Shown one piece after another: positions 17,810 to 27,578 of a stretch of DNA of 64,000 nucleotides. Source of the stretch: Chitinolyticbacter albus (GTDB lineage Bacteria; Pseudomonadota; Gammaproteobacteria; Burkholderiales; Chitinibacteraceae). The stretch's first letter is position 1. The number at the start of each line of letters is the position of its first letter. Where the stretch lies: contig NZ_JANBVF010000013.1 of the NCBI RefSeq assembly GCF_024437655.1, forward strand, positions 62,001 through 126,000, written 5' to 3'. The position numbers were made by a program, and so were the translations under genes. Under the pieces are notes generated by a model that was given only the letters and a program-made list of their open reading frames with translations, was not told the DNA's origin and ran no database searches.

Positions 17810-17965
17810 GGCTTTATCGGACCGACGTCATCCGGGCCGGCACGAAACCGGTCTGCAAAGGCAAGGCACAGTACTGCTCGATCTACCGGTTCCTGGGGGC
17901 GGGAGCCTGTCCCCGGTCTCCGCAATACGCATGCTGCTTTTCCCATCCCGGATTTCGATCAAAGT

Positions 17966-18021
17966 GAACGAATGTTCTGGACGAGGCGCAATGCCTTGTG
18001 CATTATATAGAACAATCGTTC
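17966..18021 (+). promoter_or_regulatory. Twin GAAC-N4-GTTC operators around a promoter
   Basis: GAACGAATGTTC (17966-17977) and GAACAATCGTTC (18010-18021) are each 4+4 inverted repeats, and the extended 14-mers TGAACGAATGTTCT and AGAACAATCGTTCA are reverse complements with one mismatch. Centres are 44 bases apart, about four helical turns. An AT-rich -10 (TTATAT/TATATA, 18003-18009) abuts the second box. The arrangement suggests repression of the gene at 18038. Confidence 0.55.
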
Positions 18022-18037
18022 ATTTTTGGGGCTGGCC

Positions 18038-18376
18038 ATGCGATTCAAATTGACCGAAGCGGCGCAAGTACAGCGCACCCAATCGGGTGTTCCGTTCTGG
18101 GTGCTGGAAAAACTGGTGCAGCCGGGGTTGGCGGGCTCCCGTTTGCTGAGCGCGCGTGAGCTGCGTGGGTTTGAGCCTGCCCGGCAGCTGCAGGCGAGCA
18201 AATGGTTAGGACTGTTCGTGTGCTGCGATGGCGCGGGCACCGTCACCTCGATCGGGCAGATGCGCCATCGCCTGGCCTGCGCGGCGCAGGAGCCGATGCA
18301 ACAGCAGGAGCCCATTGTCGCTGCGAGGGTCGAGGCCATGCCCAGAACCACGCTGCGCGCCATGGTCGTTAACTGA
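18038..18376 (+). CDS. Unrecognised protein behind twin operator boxes
   Basis: 112-residue predicted cytosolic protein, basic, without a signal peptide or membrane helix; I recognise no family. The start MRFKLTEAAQVQ and the SGVPFWVLEKL segment resemble an N-terminal DNA- or protein-binding arm only loosely. Third-position GC is high, as in neighbouring real genes, and the upstream region has a promoter and two matching palindromes, both arguing that it is expressed. Start at ATG 18038; a TTG at 18026 is less likely. An opposite-strand frame (17959-18363) covers the same DNA but has no such signals. Confidence 0.6.
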   Translation: MRFKLTEAAQVQRTQSGVPFWVLEKLVQPGLAGSRLLSARELRGFEPARQLQASKWLGLFVCCDGAGTVTSIGQMRHRLACAAQEPMQQQEPIVAARVEAMPRTTLRAMVVN

Positions 18377-18743
18377 ATCGTGATCTTGAGGCGCGGGCGG
18401 CGCGGCGCTTGGGCGTGATGCGTGTCCGTTTGCTAGGGCACGCGGGCGCTGGGACTGCAATGAACGCGCGCCTGTCGGCTGCATATTGGCGCTGAAGTTG
18501 GCCTTTGCCGAGGCGTTCGGTTATCCTCTATGGCTTGCCGTCATTCCGGCAAGGTGGGGTGCCATGGGCGTGTCGATCGCGCCGCCATGTGAGCGCTGCG
18601 GGCAATAGCCTCTGCTGCGCCGTCTTGTGTTCTGCCTTGTCTGGGGTATGACCTCATTCCAACCGCTTTGCCCATGGGTGCGTTCAGCCCGGGCAAGCGC
18701 CGCAGCCGCCTGCGGATTCCATTCAGTGTGAAGGACGATAACG
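18377..18743. other. Non-coding gap upstream of tig
   Basis: 367 bases with no convincing gene. It contains a hairpin, CTTGCCG (18534-18540) with CGGCAAG (18547-18553), and the AAGGA ribosome site of tig at its end. Hairpin has no T run. The tig promoter presumably lies here, but no clear hexamer pair stands out. Confidence 0.45.
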
Positions 18744-20054
18744 ATGCAAACCCAACTGGAAACCCTGAGCGGTCTCGAGCGCCGTCTCAGCTTTTCGATT
18801 CCGCGCGATGAAGTCAGCAAGAAGGTCGATGCGCGCCTGAAGCAGGTCGCCAAGCAGGCCAAGATCGCGGGTTTCCGCCCGGGCAAGGCGCCGCTGAACA
18901 TCGTGGCGCAGCAACACGGTTTCCGCGTGCAGGAAGAAGTGCTGGGTGAAACCGTCGAGCGCTCCTTTGGCCAGGCCGTACAGGAGCAGCAACTGCAGGT
19001 TGCGGGCTTCCCGCGCTTTGCCCCGTCCGATGCCCCGGGCGAAGAGGGCGATTTCAACTTCATCGCCACCTTCGAGGTGTATCCGGAAGTCGCGGTGGGT
19101 GATCTGTCCGGCGTCGAGATCGAAAAGCCGACGCTGACCGTGGGCGAGGCCGAAGTCGACAAGACGGTGGAAATCCTGCGCAAGCAGCGCACGCGCTTCG
19201 AGCGCGTCGAGCGTGCAGCCAAGGACGAAGACCGCGTCATCATCGACTTCAAGGGCACCATCGATGGCGAGCCGTTCCAGGGCGGTGCCGCAGAAAACTA
19301 TGCCTTCCTGCTGGGCAAGGGCCAGATGCTGGCTGATTTTGAAACCGGCATCCGCGGCATGAAGGAAGACGAAACCAAGGATGTCGAGGTCAAGTTCCCT
19401 GAGGACTACCAAGGCAAGGACGTTGCCGGCAAGACCGCCGTGTTCGCGATCACCGTGAAGAACGTCGCCGAACCCAAGCTGCCGGAAGTCGATGCCGACT
19501 TCGCCACCGCACTGGGTATTGCCGATGGCGATGTCGCCAAGATGCGTGCCGAGGTGAAGAAGAATCTGGAGCGCGAGGTGCGTCTGCGCCTCAAGGCCCG
19601 CGCCAAGGACAGCGTGATGAGCGCGCTGATTGCCGCAGCGCCCGTCGAGCTGCCGCGTGCGCTGGTCGGCTTCGAGATCAATCGTCTGGCCGAACAGGCC
19701 CAGGGCGACTTGAAAGCCCGTGGTATCGATCCCAAGTTGGTACCGTTCTCGCCGGCGATGTTCGAAGAGCAGGCCAAGCGCCGCGTCCACCTCGGCCTCG
19801 TGCTGGCCGAACTGGTGAAGCAGAACCAGCTCGAAGCTAAGCCGGAACAGGTCAAGGCCATCATCGAGGATCTGGCGGAGAATTATGAAGATCCGGCGGA
19901 CGTCGTAAAGTGGTACTTCGAGAAGCGTGAGCGTCTTGCAGGCCCGGAATCGATGGCGCTGGAAGACAATGTGGTCGAGTTCGTTCTCTCCAAGGCCAAG
20001 GCGCACGAAAAGGCAGTGGCTTTCGACGAGCTGATGGGCCAGCAACAAGGCTAA
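18744..20054 (+). CDS. tig: Trigger factor
   Basis: Ribosome-bound chaperone and peptidyl-prolyl isomerase of 436 residues. The ribosome-docking signature GFRPGKAP (about 43-50) is in the N-terminal domain; the FKBP-type isomerase domain (about 160-245) follows with IDFKGTIDGEPFQGG, and the C-terminal helical chaperone arms close the protein. Start ATG with AAGGA upstream. First gene of the conserved tig-clpP-clpX-lon-hupB-ppiD block, 21 bases before clpP, so the first genes are probably cotranscribed. Confidence 0.97.
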   Translation: MQTQLETLSGLERRLSFSIPRDEVSKKVDARLKQVAKQAKIAGFRPGKAPLNIVAQQHGFRVQEEVLGETVERSFGQAVQEQQLQVAGFPRFAPSDAPGEEGDFNFIATFEVYPEVAVGDLSGVEIEKPTLTVGEAEVDKTVEILRKQRTRFERVERAAKDEDRVIIDFKGTIDGEPFQGGAAENYAFLLGKGQMLADFETGIRGMKEDETKDVEVKFPEDYQGKDVAGKTAVFAITVKNVAEPKLPEVDADFATALGIADGDVAKMRAEVKKNLEREVRLRLKARAKDSVMSALIAAAPVELPRALVGFEINRLAEQAQGDLKARGIDPKLVPFSPAMFEEQAKRRVHLGLVLAELVKQNQLEAKPEQVKAIIEDLAENYEDPADVVKWYFEKRERLAGPESMALEDNVVEFVLSKAKAHEKAVAFDELMGQQQG

Positions 20055-20075
20055 TGCCGCTACACAGGAACTGAC

Positions 20076-20699
20076 ATGCAACGATCGGAATTCGACCCGC
20101 AGAACCTCGGTTACATCCCCATGGTGATCGAGCAGAGCGGCCGGGGTGAGCGCTCTTACGACATCTACTCGCGTCTGCTGAAGGAGCGGGTCGTCTTCCT
20201 GGTTGGCCCCGTCAATGACGTGACCGCCAACCTGGTCGTTGCCCAGCTCCTGTTCCTGGAAAGCGAGAATCCGGACAAGGACATCCATTTCTACATCAAC
20301 TCGCCGGGCGGTTCGGTGACGGCTGGCATGGCGATCTACGACACCATGCAGTTCATCAAGCCGAACGTCTCGACGCTGTGCGTCGGCATGGCGGCGTCGA
20401 TGGGGGCGTTCCTGTTGTCCGGCGGTGCCAAGGGCAAGCGCTTCGCGCTGCCGCACTCGCGCATCATGATCCACCAGCCGCTGATCGGCGGTCTGGCGGG
20501 CCAGGCGTCGGATATCGAAATCCACGCCCGCGAGCTGTTGAAGACCAAGCGCCAGTTGAATGAACTGCTGGCCAAGCACACCGGTCAGCCGCTCGAAGTC
20601 ATCGAGCGCGATACGGATCGCGACAACTTCCTCTCCGCCGACGAAGCCAAGAATTACGGCCTGGTCGACGAGGTGCTGCAGTCGCGGATGGCAGGCTGA
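20076..20699 (+). CDS. clpP: ATP-dependent Clp protease proteolytic subunit
   Basis: Self-compartmentalised serine protease subunit of 207 residues forming two heptameric rings, fed by ClpX or ClpA. The triad is visible: Ser108 in GMAASMG, His133 in RIMIHQP, and the Asp in the ERDTDRDNF segment. The N-terminal stretch before GYIPMVIEQ suggests a short propeptide or axial loop. It lies between tig and clpX; a strong terminator after its stop allows separate control of clpX. Confidence 0.97.
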   Translation: MQRSEFDPQNLGYIPMVIEQSGRGERSYDIYSRLLKERVVFLVGPVNDVTANLVVAQLLFLESENPDKDIHFYINSPGGSVTAGMAIYDTMQFIKPNVSTLCVGMAASMGAFLLSGGAKGKRFALPHSRIMIHQPLIGGLAGQASDIEIHARELLKTKRQLNELLAKHTGQPLEVIERDTDRDNFLSADEAKNYGLVDEVLQSRMAG

Positions 20700-20719
20700 C
20701 CGCAGGCATCGTATTACGC

Positions 20720-20746
20720 GCCGCCAGCGACGCGCTGGCGGCTTTT
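20720..20746 (+). terminator. Terminator between clpP and clpX
   Basis: GCCGCCAGCG (20720-20729), loop ACG, CGCTGGCGGC (20733-20742), TTTT. It is well placed to lower read-through from tig-clpP into clpX. Confidence 0.8.
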
Positions 20747-20781
20747 GCATTTGTTACCGCCTCACCACGGGGCTGATGGCC

Positions 20782-22056
20782 ATGACCGACAAGTCCAACG
20801 AAAAACTGTTGTATTGCTCGTTTTGCGGCAAGAGCCAGCACGAAGTGAACAAGCTGATCGCCGGCCCGCAGGTGTTCATCTGCAATGAGTGCATCGAACT
20901 TTGCACTGACATCCTCAAGGATGAAGCCGTGCAATTGCCGACGGCCGAGGCGCAGACACCGGGCGGCAAGAAACTGCCCAAGCCGACCGAGATCCGCGAG
21001 GTGCTCGATCAGTATGTGATCGGCCAGGAGCGCGCAAAGAAGATCCTCGCCGTGGCGGTGTACAATCACTACAAGCGGCTGGCGACCAAGGGCCAGAAGA
21101 TCGGTGGCGATGTCGAGCTATCCAAATCCAACATCCTCTTGATCGGCCCGACTGGCTCGGGCAAGACCTTGCTGGCACAGACGCTGGCCAAGATGATCGA
21201 CGTGCCCTTCGTCATTGCCGATGCGACCACGCTGACCGAGGCCGGCTACGTCGGCGAGGATGTCGAGCACATCATCGCCAAGCTGCTGCAGCAATGCGAC
21301 TACGACGTCGAGAAGGCGCAGCGCGGCATCGTTTACATCGATGAGATCGACAAGATCGCCCGCAAGTCCGAGAACCCGTCGATCACGCGCGACGTGTCGG
21401 GCGAGGGCGTGCAGCAGGCGCTGCTCAAGCTGATCGAGGGTACCATCGCCTCGGTACCGCCGCATGGCGGGCGCAAGCATCCCAACCACGAGATGCCGCA
21501 GGTCGATACCACCAATATTCTGTTCATCGTTGGCGGCGCGTTCGAAGGGCTGGACAAGATCATCCGCAACCGCTCGGTCAAGGGCGGCATAGGCTTCGGC
21601 GCCGAGGTGCAGGCCAAGGACGAGAAGAGCAGCGTTGGCAAGATGCTGCATCAGGTCGAGCCCGATGACCTGATCCGCTTTGGCCTGATTCCCGAGTTCG
21701 TCGGTCGCGTGCCGGTGATCGCCACGCTCGACGAGCTCGACGAGGCCGCGCTGATCACCATCCTGACCGAACCGAAGAACGCACTGGTCAAGCAATACCA
21801 GAAGCTGTTTGAACTGGAGAGCGTCGAACTCGAAGTGACGTCCGACGCACTGGCGGCCGCGGCCAAGAAGGCGATGGACCGCAAGACCGGCGCCCGTGGG
21901 CTGCGTTCCATCCTGGAGTCGGCCCTGCTCGATACCATGTACGAACTTCCGGCGCTCGAAGGTGTGGCCCGTGTCGTCGTTGGTCCGGACACCATTACCG
22001 ACAATCAGCCACCGCAACGGGTGCTGACCGAGCCGGACCAAAGCGCAGCAGCCTGA
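20782..22056 (+). CDS. clpX: Clp protease ATP-binding subunit ClpX
   Basis: AAA+ unfoldase of 424 residues that recognises tagged proteins such as ssrA substrates and feeds them to ClpP. N-terminal zinc domain has CSFC and CNEC pairs (about 13-16 and 35-38); the AAA+ module has Walker A GPTGSGKT, Walker B IDEIDKI, the GYVGEDVE pore-region segment, and sensor elements; the ClpP-docking loop region contains IGFG. ATG 20782 (Met-Thr-Asp-Lys) matches relatives; ATG 20776 two codons earlier is an alternative with a closer GGGG. Confidence 0.97.
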   Translation: MTDKSNEKLLYCSFCGKSQHEVNKLIAGPQVFICNECIELCTDILKDEAVQLPTAEAQTPGGKKLPKPTEIREVLDQYVIGQERAKKILAVAVYNHYKRLATKGQKIGGDVELSKSNILLIGPTGSGKTLLAQTLAKMIDVPFVIADATTLTEAGYVGEDVEHIIAKLLQQCDYDVEKAQRGIVYIDEIDKIARKSENPSITRDVSGEGVQQALLKLIEGTIASVPPHGGRKHPNHEMPQVDTTNILFIVGGAFEGLDKIIRNRSVKGGIGFGAEVQAKDEKSSVGKMLHQVEPDDLIRFGLIPEFVGRVPVIATLDELDEAALITILTEPKNALVKQYQKLFELESVELEVTSDALAAAAKKAMDRKTGARGLRSILESALLDTMYELPALEGVARVVVGPDTITDNQPPQRVLTEPDQSAAA

Positions 22057-22067
22057 TTCTGACCGAT

Positions 22068-22088
22068 CCGCCCGCCCTGCGCGGGCGG
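22068..22088 (+). terminator. Hairpin after clpX
   Basis: CCGCCCGC (22068-22075), loop CCTGC, GCGGGCGG (22081-22088). No T run follows, so it may only stabilise the 3' end or act with Rho. Confidence 0.45.
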
Positions 22089-22127
22089 AATCATCTGTGG
22101 CGTCGAGCGGACCGTCTCCTCGCCAGC

Positions 22128-22155
22128 GTTGAATTTCGCCTGTCCAGCCCACATC
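22128..22155 (+). promoter_or_regulatory. Possible sigma-32 promoter for lon
   Basis: GTTGAA (22128-22133), 14 bases, CCCACATC (22148-22155) resembles CTTGAA-N13-15-CCCCATNT but with several mismatches. The position, about 50 bases before lon, and known heat-shock control of lon make it worth noting. Confidence 0.25.
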
Positions 22156-22212
22156 ATTGCGTGGACGTCGCCCCCAATGCGACGGCTTATACCAACTCAC
22201 CAGGTCATCCAC

Positions 22213-24639
22213 ATGTCCGAATCCCAAGTTCTGCCCAGCGAGCCTGCTCGTTTCCCGATGTTGCCGTTACGGGATGTGGTGGTGTTCCCGCACATGGTGA
22301 TTCCCCTGTTCGTCGGTCGACCCAAGTCGATCCGCGCGCTCGAGGCGGCCATGGAAGAGGGACGACATATCCTGCTCGTCGCGCAGACCAATGCGCAGAA
22401 AGACGAGCCCACCATGGCCGACATCTACTCGGTGGGGACGGCAGCTTCCGTGCTGCAACTGCTGAAACTGCCCGACGGTACCGTCAAGGTGCTGGTGGAG
22501 GGCGTGCAGCGCGCCACCGTGAATGCACTGATCGAGGACGAAGGCTATCTGCGCGCCGACGCGCTGCCGCATGATCCGAACGAGGATGCCGGTGCCGAGG
22601 CCGAAGGCATGCGTCGCGCGCTGCTCAGCCAGTTCGATCAGTACGTGAAGCTGAACAAGAAGATTCCGCCCGAGATCCTGACCTCCTTGTCGGGGATCGA
22701 ATCGGCCGGGCGCCTGGCCGACACCATCGCCGCCCACCTGCCGCTCAAGCTCGAGCAGAAACAGGCCGTGCTCGAGATGGAAGACGTGCGCCGCCGCATG
22801 GAGCACCTCTTGAAGCAGCTCGAAACCGAGCTCGACATCCTGCAGGTGGAAAAGCGCATCCGCGGCCGCGTGAAGCGGCAGATGGAAAAGAGCCAGCGCG
22901 AGTACTACCTGAACGAACAGGTCAAGGCGATCCAGAAGGAGCTGGGCGAAATCGACGAGAACGCCGAGCTCGACGATCTGGAAAAGCGCGTCAAGACGGC
23001 CGGCATGACCAAGGAAGCGCGCGAAAAGGCCGACGGCGAACTCAAGAAGCTGCGCATGATGAGCCCGATGAGTGCCGAAGCCACCGTGGTGCGCAACTAC
23101 ATCGATACGCTGATCGGTCTGCCCTGGAAGAAGAAATCCAAGATCTGCAAGGATTTGACCGAGGCCGAGGCCATCCTCGATACCGATCACTATGGCCTCG
23201 ACAAGATCAAGGAGCGCATTGTCGAGTATCTGGCGGTGCAAGGGCGTGTCGAGAAGCTCAAGGCGCCCATTCTGTGCCTGGTTGGCCCTCCCGGCGTTGG
23301 TAAGACCAGCCTCGGTGAATCGATCGCCCGTGCTACCGGCCGCAAGTTCGTGCGCATGGCGCTCGGCGGCGTGCGCGACGAAGCCGAGATCCGTGGTCAT
23401 CGCCGCACCTATATCGGCTCCATGCCGGGCAAGATCCTGCAGAGCATGACTAAGGTCGGCGTGAAGAACCCGTTGTTCCTCCTGGACGAAGTCGACAAGA
23501 TGGGTGCGGACTTCCGGGGTGACCCGAGCTCGGCGCTACTGGAAGTGCTCGATCCCGAACAGAATCATGCGTTCAGCGACCATTACCTCGAAGTCGACTA
23601 CGATCTGTCGGATGTGATGTTCGTGGCGACCGCCAACTCGCTCAATATCCCGGCGCCACTCTTGGACCGGATGGAGCTCATCCGCCTGTCGGGTTACACC
23701 GAGGACGAGAAGGTCAATATCGCGCTCAAATACCTCGTGCCCAAGCAGATGAAGAACAACGGCGTGCAAGACGGCGAGCTGCTGATTAACGAAGGTGCCG
23801 TGCGTGACATCGTTCGCTACTACACGCGCGAGGCTGGTGTGCGTAGCCTCGATCGCGAAGTGGCCAAGATCTGCCGCAAGGTGGTTAAGAACCTGATGCT
23901 CAAGCCCTCCGACAAGAAGCTGACCGTTACGCCGAAGAACCTCGACAAATATCTGGGCGTACGCCGTTACGAGTACGGCGTGGCCGAACAGCAGAACCAG
24001 GTTGGCCAGGTGACTGGCCTGGCCTGGACCGAGGTAGGTGGCGAGCTGCTGACCATCGAGGCGGTGAAGCTGCCGGGCAAGGGCAAGATGATCCAGACCG
24101 GCCAGCTGGGCGAGGTGATGCAGGAATCGATCCAGGCCGCGCTATCGGTGGTGCGCTCGCGTGCTGAGCCGCTCGGTATTGATCCGGCGTTCTACGAAAA
24201 GAACGACATCCATATCCATTTGCCCGAAGGCGCCACGCCCAAGGACGGCCCGTCGGCCGGCATTGGCATCGCCACCGCAGTCACTTCTATTCTCACTGGC
24301 ATTCCGGTGCGTTGCGATGTGGCGATGACCGGCGAAATCACGCTGCGCGGCGAGGTGCTGCCCATCGGCGGCCTCAAGGAAAAGCTGCTGGCGGCACACC
24401 GGGGAGGGATCAAGCATGTGTTGATTCCGGAAGGCAACGTCAAGGATCTTGCTGAAATTCCGGACAACGTGAAGCGTGGTTTGGCCATTCATTCGGTCAA
24501 GTGGTTCGACCAGGTGCTGGGTCACGCGCTCGCGCGCCAGCCCGAACCAGTGGTAAAAGCCGAGGGCGCGGAGGTCGTTGCCGCGCAAACCCCGGCGGAA
24601 GCTGGTGCCGAAACAGCAACACCGCCAACCAAGCATTAG
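22213..24639 (+). CDS. lon: ATP-dependent protease La (Lon)
   Basis: Hexameric AAA+ serine protease of 808 residues that removes misfolded and specific regulatory proteins. Order: N-terminal substrate domain with [15 protein letters not shown], a coiled-coil middle (about 185-300), AAA+ module with Walker A GPPGVGKT, then the protease domain with catalytic Ser in PKDGPSAG and Lys in [14 protein letters not shown]. The C-terminus has an extra Ala/Glu-rich tail of about 35 residues. ATG 22213 matches family starts; the frame is open back to 22129 without homology. Confidence 0.97.
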   Translation: MSESQVLPSEPARFPMLPLRDVVVFPHMVIPLFVGRPKSIRALEAAMEEGRHILLVAQTNAQKDEPTMADIYSVGTAASVLQLLKLPDGTVKVLVEGVQRATVNALIEDEGYLRADALPHDPNEDAGAEAEGMRRALLSQFDQYVKLNKKIPPEILTSLSGIESAGRLADTIAAHLPLKLEQKQAVLEMEDVRRRMEHLLKQLETELDILQVEKRIRGRVKRQMEKSQREYYLNEQVKAIQKELGEIDENAELDDLEKRVKTAGMTKEAREKADGELKKLRMMSPMSAEATVVRNYIDTLIGLPWKKKSKICKDLTEAEAILDTDHYGLDKIKERIVEYLAVQGRVEKLKAPILCLVGPPGVGKTSLGESIARATGRKFVRMALGGVRDEAEIRGHRRTYIGSMPGKILQSMTKVGVKNPLFLLDEVDKMGADFRGDPSSALLEVLDPEQNHAFSDHYLEVDYDLSDVMFVATANSLNIPAPLLDRMELIRLSGYTEDEKVNIALKYLVPKQMKNNGVQDGELLINEGAVRDIVRYYTREAGVRSLDREVAKICRKVVKNLMLKPSDKKLTVTPKNLDKYLGVRRYEYGVAEQQNQVGQVTGLAWTEVGGELLTIEAVKLPGKGKMIQTGQLGEVMQESIQAALSVVRSRAEPLGIDPAFYEKNDIHIHLPEGATPKDGPSAGIGIATAVTSILTGIPVRCDVAMTGEITLRGEVLPIGGLKEKLLAAHRGGIKHVLIPEGNVKDLAEIPDNVKRGLAIHSVKWFDQVLGHALARQPEPVVKAEGAEVVAAQTPAEAGAETATPPTKH

Positions 24640-24669
24640 TTGACACGGTTTTTTGCCGCTTGCTATAAA
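24640..24669 (+). promoter_or_regulatory. sigma-70 promoter for hupB
   Basis: Consensus TTGACA (24640-24645), 18-base spacer, TATAAA (24664-24669). The -35 begins right at the lon stop, so hupB has its own strong promoter. Confidence 0.8.
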
Positions 24670-24722
24670 GCTCTGGCAATCGGCCGACCGGACCTATCCA
24701 ACCAGAACCAAAGGGGACGTAA

Positions 24723-24995
24723 GTGAACAAATCCGAACTCATCGACGCTATCGCCGAATCCGCAGGCCTGTCGAAGGCTGCCGCCGCCAAGGCGCTAGAC
24801 GCCACCATCGAGGCAGTATCCGCTGCGCTGAAGAAGGGCGACGAAGTGACGCTGGTCGGCTTCGGCACTTTCTATGTTGCTGAACGTGAAGCCCGCAACG
24901 GCCGTAATCCGCGCACCGGCGAAACCATCAAGATCGATGCCGCCAAACAACCGAAATTTAGGGCTGGCAAATCCCTGAAAGATGCAGTACAATAA
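24723..24995 (+). CDS. hupB: DNA-binding protein HU-beta
   Basis: Nucleoid-associated protein of 90 residues that bends DNA as a dimer. The beta-arm signature [10 protein letters not shown] (about 60-69), the hydrophobic core around VGFGTF, and the C-terminal [12 protein letters not shown] are typical. It begins with GTG at 24723, with AAGGGGA upstream. It lies directly behind lon with its own near-consensus promoter, the arrangement also seen in enterobacteria. Confidence 0.97.
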   Translation: MNKSELIDAIAESAGLSKAAAAKALDATIEAVSAALKKGDEVTLVGFGTFYVAEREARNGRNPRTGETIKIDAAKQPKFRAGKSLKDAVQ

Positions 24996-25034
24996 TTGTC
25001 TTTCGTCGCCAAGGTAACGAGGCGACAAAGACCC

Positions 25035-25112
25035 AGGGTGGTTAGCTCAGTTGGTTAGAGCGCCTGCTTCACACGCAGGAGGTCGGTGGTTCGAATCCAC
25101 TACTACCCACCA
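25035..25112 (+). tRNA. tRNA-Val(CAC)
   Basis: Full cloverleaf: acceptor GGGTGGT (25035-25041) with ACTACCC (25102-25108), D arm GCTC/GAGC, anticodon stem CCTGC/GCAGG around loop TTCACAC with anticodon CAC (25069-25071), T arm with TTCGAAT, and an encoded CCA at 25110-25112. Confidence 0.96.
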
Positions 25113-25149
25113 CAGTGCTTCAGCAAAGATTCAGCGCGACGAAATACTG

Positions 25150-25177
25150 TTGCAAACTTCTGAAAAGCTGCTAGAAT
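25150..25177 (+). promoter_or_regulatory. Promoter for tRNA-Asp
   Basis: TTGCAA (25150-25155), 16-base spacer, TAGAAT (25172-25177), giving a start about 8 bases before the mature tRNA. Confidence 0.55.
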
Positions 25178-25191
25178 CGCTGTCTCTCAAC

Positions 25192-25268
25192 GGAGCGGTA
25201 GTTCAGTTGGTTAGAATACCGGCCTGTCACGCCGGGGGTCGCGGGTTCGAGTCCCGTCCGCTCCGCCA
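25192..25268 (+). tRNA. tRNA-Asp(GTC)
   Basis: Acceptor GGAGCGG (25192-25198) pairs with CCGCTCC (25258-25264); anticodon stem CCGGC/GCCGG encloses CTGTCAC with anticodon GTC; T loop TTCGAGT; discriminator G; encoded CCA at 25266-25268. A strong terminator follows. Confidence 0.96.
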
Positions 25269-25276
25269 GCTTAGTC

Positions 25277-25308
25277 AAAAACGCCAAGCAGAAATGCTTG
25301 GCGTTTTT
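25277..25308 (+). terminator. Terminator after tRNA-Asp
   Basis: AAAAACGCCAAGCA (25277-25290 with its A run), loop GAAA, TGCTTGGCGTTTTT (25295-25308): 14 pairs with a stable tetraloop. Confidence 0.95.
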
Positions 25309-25404
25309 GTTTTGCCGCGCATCCACGCCGACGAGCCAACACAGCGCGTTCGCCTTCTGGCATGATAGCTGCCGCCAAAATCGGATCGTGGAGCAGCGGT
25401 TTTC

Positions 25405-27240
25405 ATGTTTGATATCGTCCAAAAAAATAGAACACTGGTGCAGGTGGTGTTGGGCCTCGTATCGCTGGGCCTGGTGATCGGCGTCGGCCTGACGGGTTAC
25501 AGCGCAATGAACGACGATGGCACTTACCTTGCCAAGGTCGGAGATCAGCGCATCACCGATTTCGACATCGCCGAAGCCACAAATCGCCAGCCTATCTCCA
25601 ACGAGATGAAACCCATGGTGGTCGAGCAGCTGGTCCAGCAGAAACTGGTGCTCGCGTCGGCCAAGCAACTGAACCTGAATGCCGGCATGGCGCAGATGCA
25701 GCAGGCGATCGCCCGGGTGCCCGAATTCCAGGTCGACGGCAAGTTCGATGCCAAGCGCTATCAGGAGATGCTGGCCGCACAGGGCATGACTTCGGCCCAG
25801 TTCGAGCAGCGCGTGCGCGACAGCATCATGGCGCGCTCGCTCCTGGGGGCCTACGCAGGCACCACCATCCTGTCGCGGGCCTCGCTGGCCCGACTGGCCA
25901 AGCTGGTCGGCGAAACGCGTGAGTTGCAGGTGGCGATGATCAAGGCCGACGACTTTGTCGCGACTGCCACCGTTGCCGCGGACGAAGTGAAGAAATACTA
26001 CGACAGCAACCAGGCACAATTCCGTGCCCCCGAGATGGTGCGCGTCGAATATGTGGTGCTGTCCAAGCAGGCGATTGCCGATCAGCTGCAGCCCAGCGAC
26101 GCCGAAGTGCAGAAGTACTTCGACGACAACAAGCAGACGCTGGCCGGCGAGGAGCGCAAGGTTGCGCACATCCTGATCGAGGCCGCCAAGGATGCCAAGC
26201 TGGAAGTCAAGCAACAGGCCAAGGTGCAAGCCGACAAGCTGGTGCAGGAACTGAAGGCCAATCCGGCGAAATTCGCCGAGCTCGCCAAGCAGTATTCCAA
26301 GGATCCGGGCTCGGCTGCCAACGGTGGCGACCTGGGCTGGGTGAATGCCGAAACCAACTTCGTCGAGCCGTTCAAGGTCGCAGCGCTCAAATTGCCGCAA
26401 GGTCAGATCAGCGAACCGGTGGAAACGGACTTCGGTTACCACATCATTCGTGTCGACGAGATCAAGGCCAAGCCCTTTGCCGAGCTGAAGCCGCAGATCG
26501 TGGCGCAACTGAAGAGCGAGCGGGCCGAGAAGCAATACGCGGAGCAAGCCGGCCAGTTCGGCGAGTTCGTCTACAACCACGCGGACAGCCTCAAGCCCGC
26601 CGCCGATCAGTTCAAGCTGCAGGTGCAGCAAAGCGGCTGGATCACGCGCCAGGGTGCGCAGGATCCGCAGCTGAACAATCCACGGCTGGCCGAGGCTGCA
26701 TTCAGCGAGGATGTCCTCAAAGCCAAGCACAACTCCGAACCGGTCGAGGTCGCTCCAGGCGTGCTGGTTTCGGTGCGGGTGCTGGAATACAAGCCGGCGG
26801 CGCAGACGCCGCTTGCCACCGTCACACCGGATATCGAGGCCAAGCTCAAGCGCGAGAAGGCCGAGAAGGTCGCCGCCACCGAGGGCGCCAAGCAGCTGGC
26901 CGCACTGCAGGCCGGCCAAGCTCCTGCGCTGACCTGGGCAGAGCCCAAGACCCTGGGGCGTCTGGGTGAACCGGGCGTCGCGCCCGATACGCTGAAGGCG
27001 CTGTTTCGCGCCGATGCGGCCAAGCTGCCGGCCTACGTCGGCGCGGTGGTGTCGGGCAATGGCTACGTGATCTACAAGGTGGTTGCGGCCAAGCCGGCGC
27101 CCGCGCTGGTGGGCGATGCCGCCAAGCGCATGGGTGATCAACTGGGCCAGATGTATGGGCAGGTCGAAGTGGCCAGGTACATCGAGGACCTGAAGAAGAA
27201 CATCAAGGTCGAATACCGTACCCAGCCTGCCACCGAATAA
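25405..27240 (+). CDS. ppiD: Periplasmic folding chaperone PpiD
   Basis: Inner-membrane-anchored SurA/PpiD-type protein of 611 residues that assists newly exported proteins at the Sec translocon. A short cytosolic start (MFDIVQKNRT) leads into one membrane helix (about 12-33); a SurA-like N-terminal chaperone region, the parvulin domain (about 245-360, with VAHILIEA, KQYSKDPGSAANGGDLGW and FGYHIIRVD) and a C-terminal chaperone part follow. Position behind hupB is the same as in E. coli. Whether its parvulin domain is active cannot be judged by eye. Confidence 0.94.
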   Translation: MFDIVQKNRTLVQVVLGLVSLGLVIGVGLTGYSAMNDDGTYLAKVGDQRITDFDIAEATNRQPISNEMKPMVVEQLVQQKLVLASAKQLNLNAGMAQMQQAIARVPEFQVDGKFDAKRYQEMLAAQGMTSAQFEQRVRDSIMARSLLGAYAGTTILSRASLARLAKLVGETRELQVAMIKADDFVATATVAADEVKKYYDSNQAQFRAPEMVRVEYVVLSKQAIADQLQPSDAEVQKYFDDNKQTLAGEERKVAHILIEAAKDAKLEVKQQAKVQADKLVQELKANPAKFAELAKQYSKDPGSAANGGDLGWVNAETNFVEPFKVAALKLPQGQISEPVETDFGYHIIRVDEIKAKPFAELKPQIVAQLKSERAEKQYAEQAGQFGEFVYNHADSLKPAADQFKLQVQQSGWITRQGAQDPQLNNPRLAEAAFSEDVLKAKHNSEPVEVAPGVLVSVRVLEYKPAAQTPLATVTPDIEAKLKREKAEKVAATEGAKQLAALQAGQAPALTWAEPKTLGRLGEPGVAPDTLKALFRADAAKLPAYVGAVVSGNGYVIYKVVAAKPAPALVGDAAKRMGDQLGQMYGQVEVARYIEDLKKNIKVEYRTQPATE

Positions 27241-27258
27241 AACGCGGCATCTGTGACC

Positions 27259-27289
27259 AAAAAAGCGACAGCTTGACTGTCGCTTTTTT
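27259..27289 (+). terminator. Terminator after ppiD
   Basis: AAAAAAGCGACAG (27259-27271), loop CTTGA, CTGTCGCTTTTTT (27277-27289): 13 pairs ending in a T run; it would work in both directions. Confidence 0.95.
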
Positions 27290-27383
27290 CATGGTGACGA
27301 ACGGGATTGAATTTATGTCGGACCCGGCCGATATTCGAGTCGTAAGCATTCAGCTCCGTTAGGAGCGACTCGGGGGGCTCACC

Positions 27384-27575
27384 ATGCAATACGTCTACGA
27401 CATGTCCTCCGGCCCGAACACGATGCGGGCCAATATCGACGGTCAAGCCAAGCTTGCTCCGAAATCCCCCGTTTGCACTCCGGTGCCAGCGTTGCGATTA
27501 CTGACCGTGGCCGAGGCCCAGTGGCAGGAGCAGCGTGAGCGCTTCGGCGCCGGGGCTCACCCGCCGCTGCGCTGA
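27384..27575 (+). CDS. Small hypothetical protein
   Basis: 63-residue frame with no recognised family, membrane segment or signal. The ATG has GGGGGG about 7 bases upstream, third-position GC is high as in local genes, and it fills the gap between the ppiD terminator and the convergent crotonase gene, ending 3 bases before that gene's stop. The beginning MQYVYDMSSGPNTM and the middle RLLTVAEAQWQEQRERF look like a plausible short peptide, but without homologues it may be chance. Confidence 0.4.
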   Translation: MQYVYDMSSGPNTMRANIDGQAKLAPKSPVCTPVPALRLLTVAEAQWQEQRERFGAGAHPPLR

Positions 27576-27578
27576 ATC

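Noticed and set aside
17959..18363. 134-residue minus-strand frame opposite the twin-box gene
   Set aside because: No ribosome site or promoter; runs through both palindromes. The plus-strand gene fits the signals better.
18723..20750. 675-residue frame antisense to tig and clpP
   Set aside because: Produced by codon bias opposite two real genes; composition is His/Gln/Asp-rich as in other shadows.
25171..27141. 656-residue frame antisense to ppiD running into the tRNA region
   Set aside because: Covers tRNA-Asp and its terminator on the wrong strand and has no recognisable domain.
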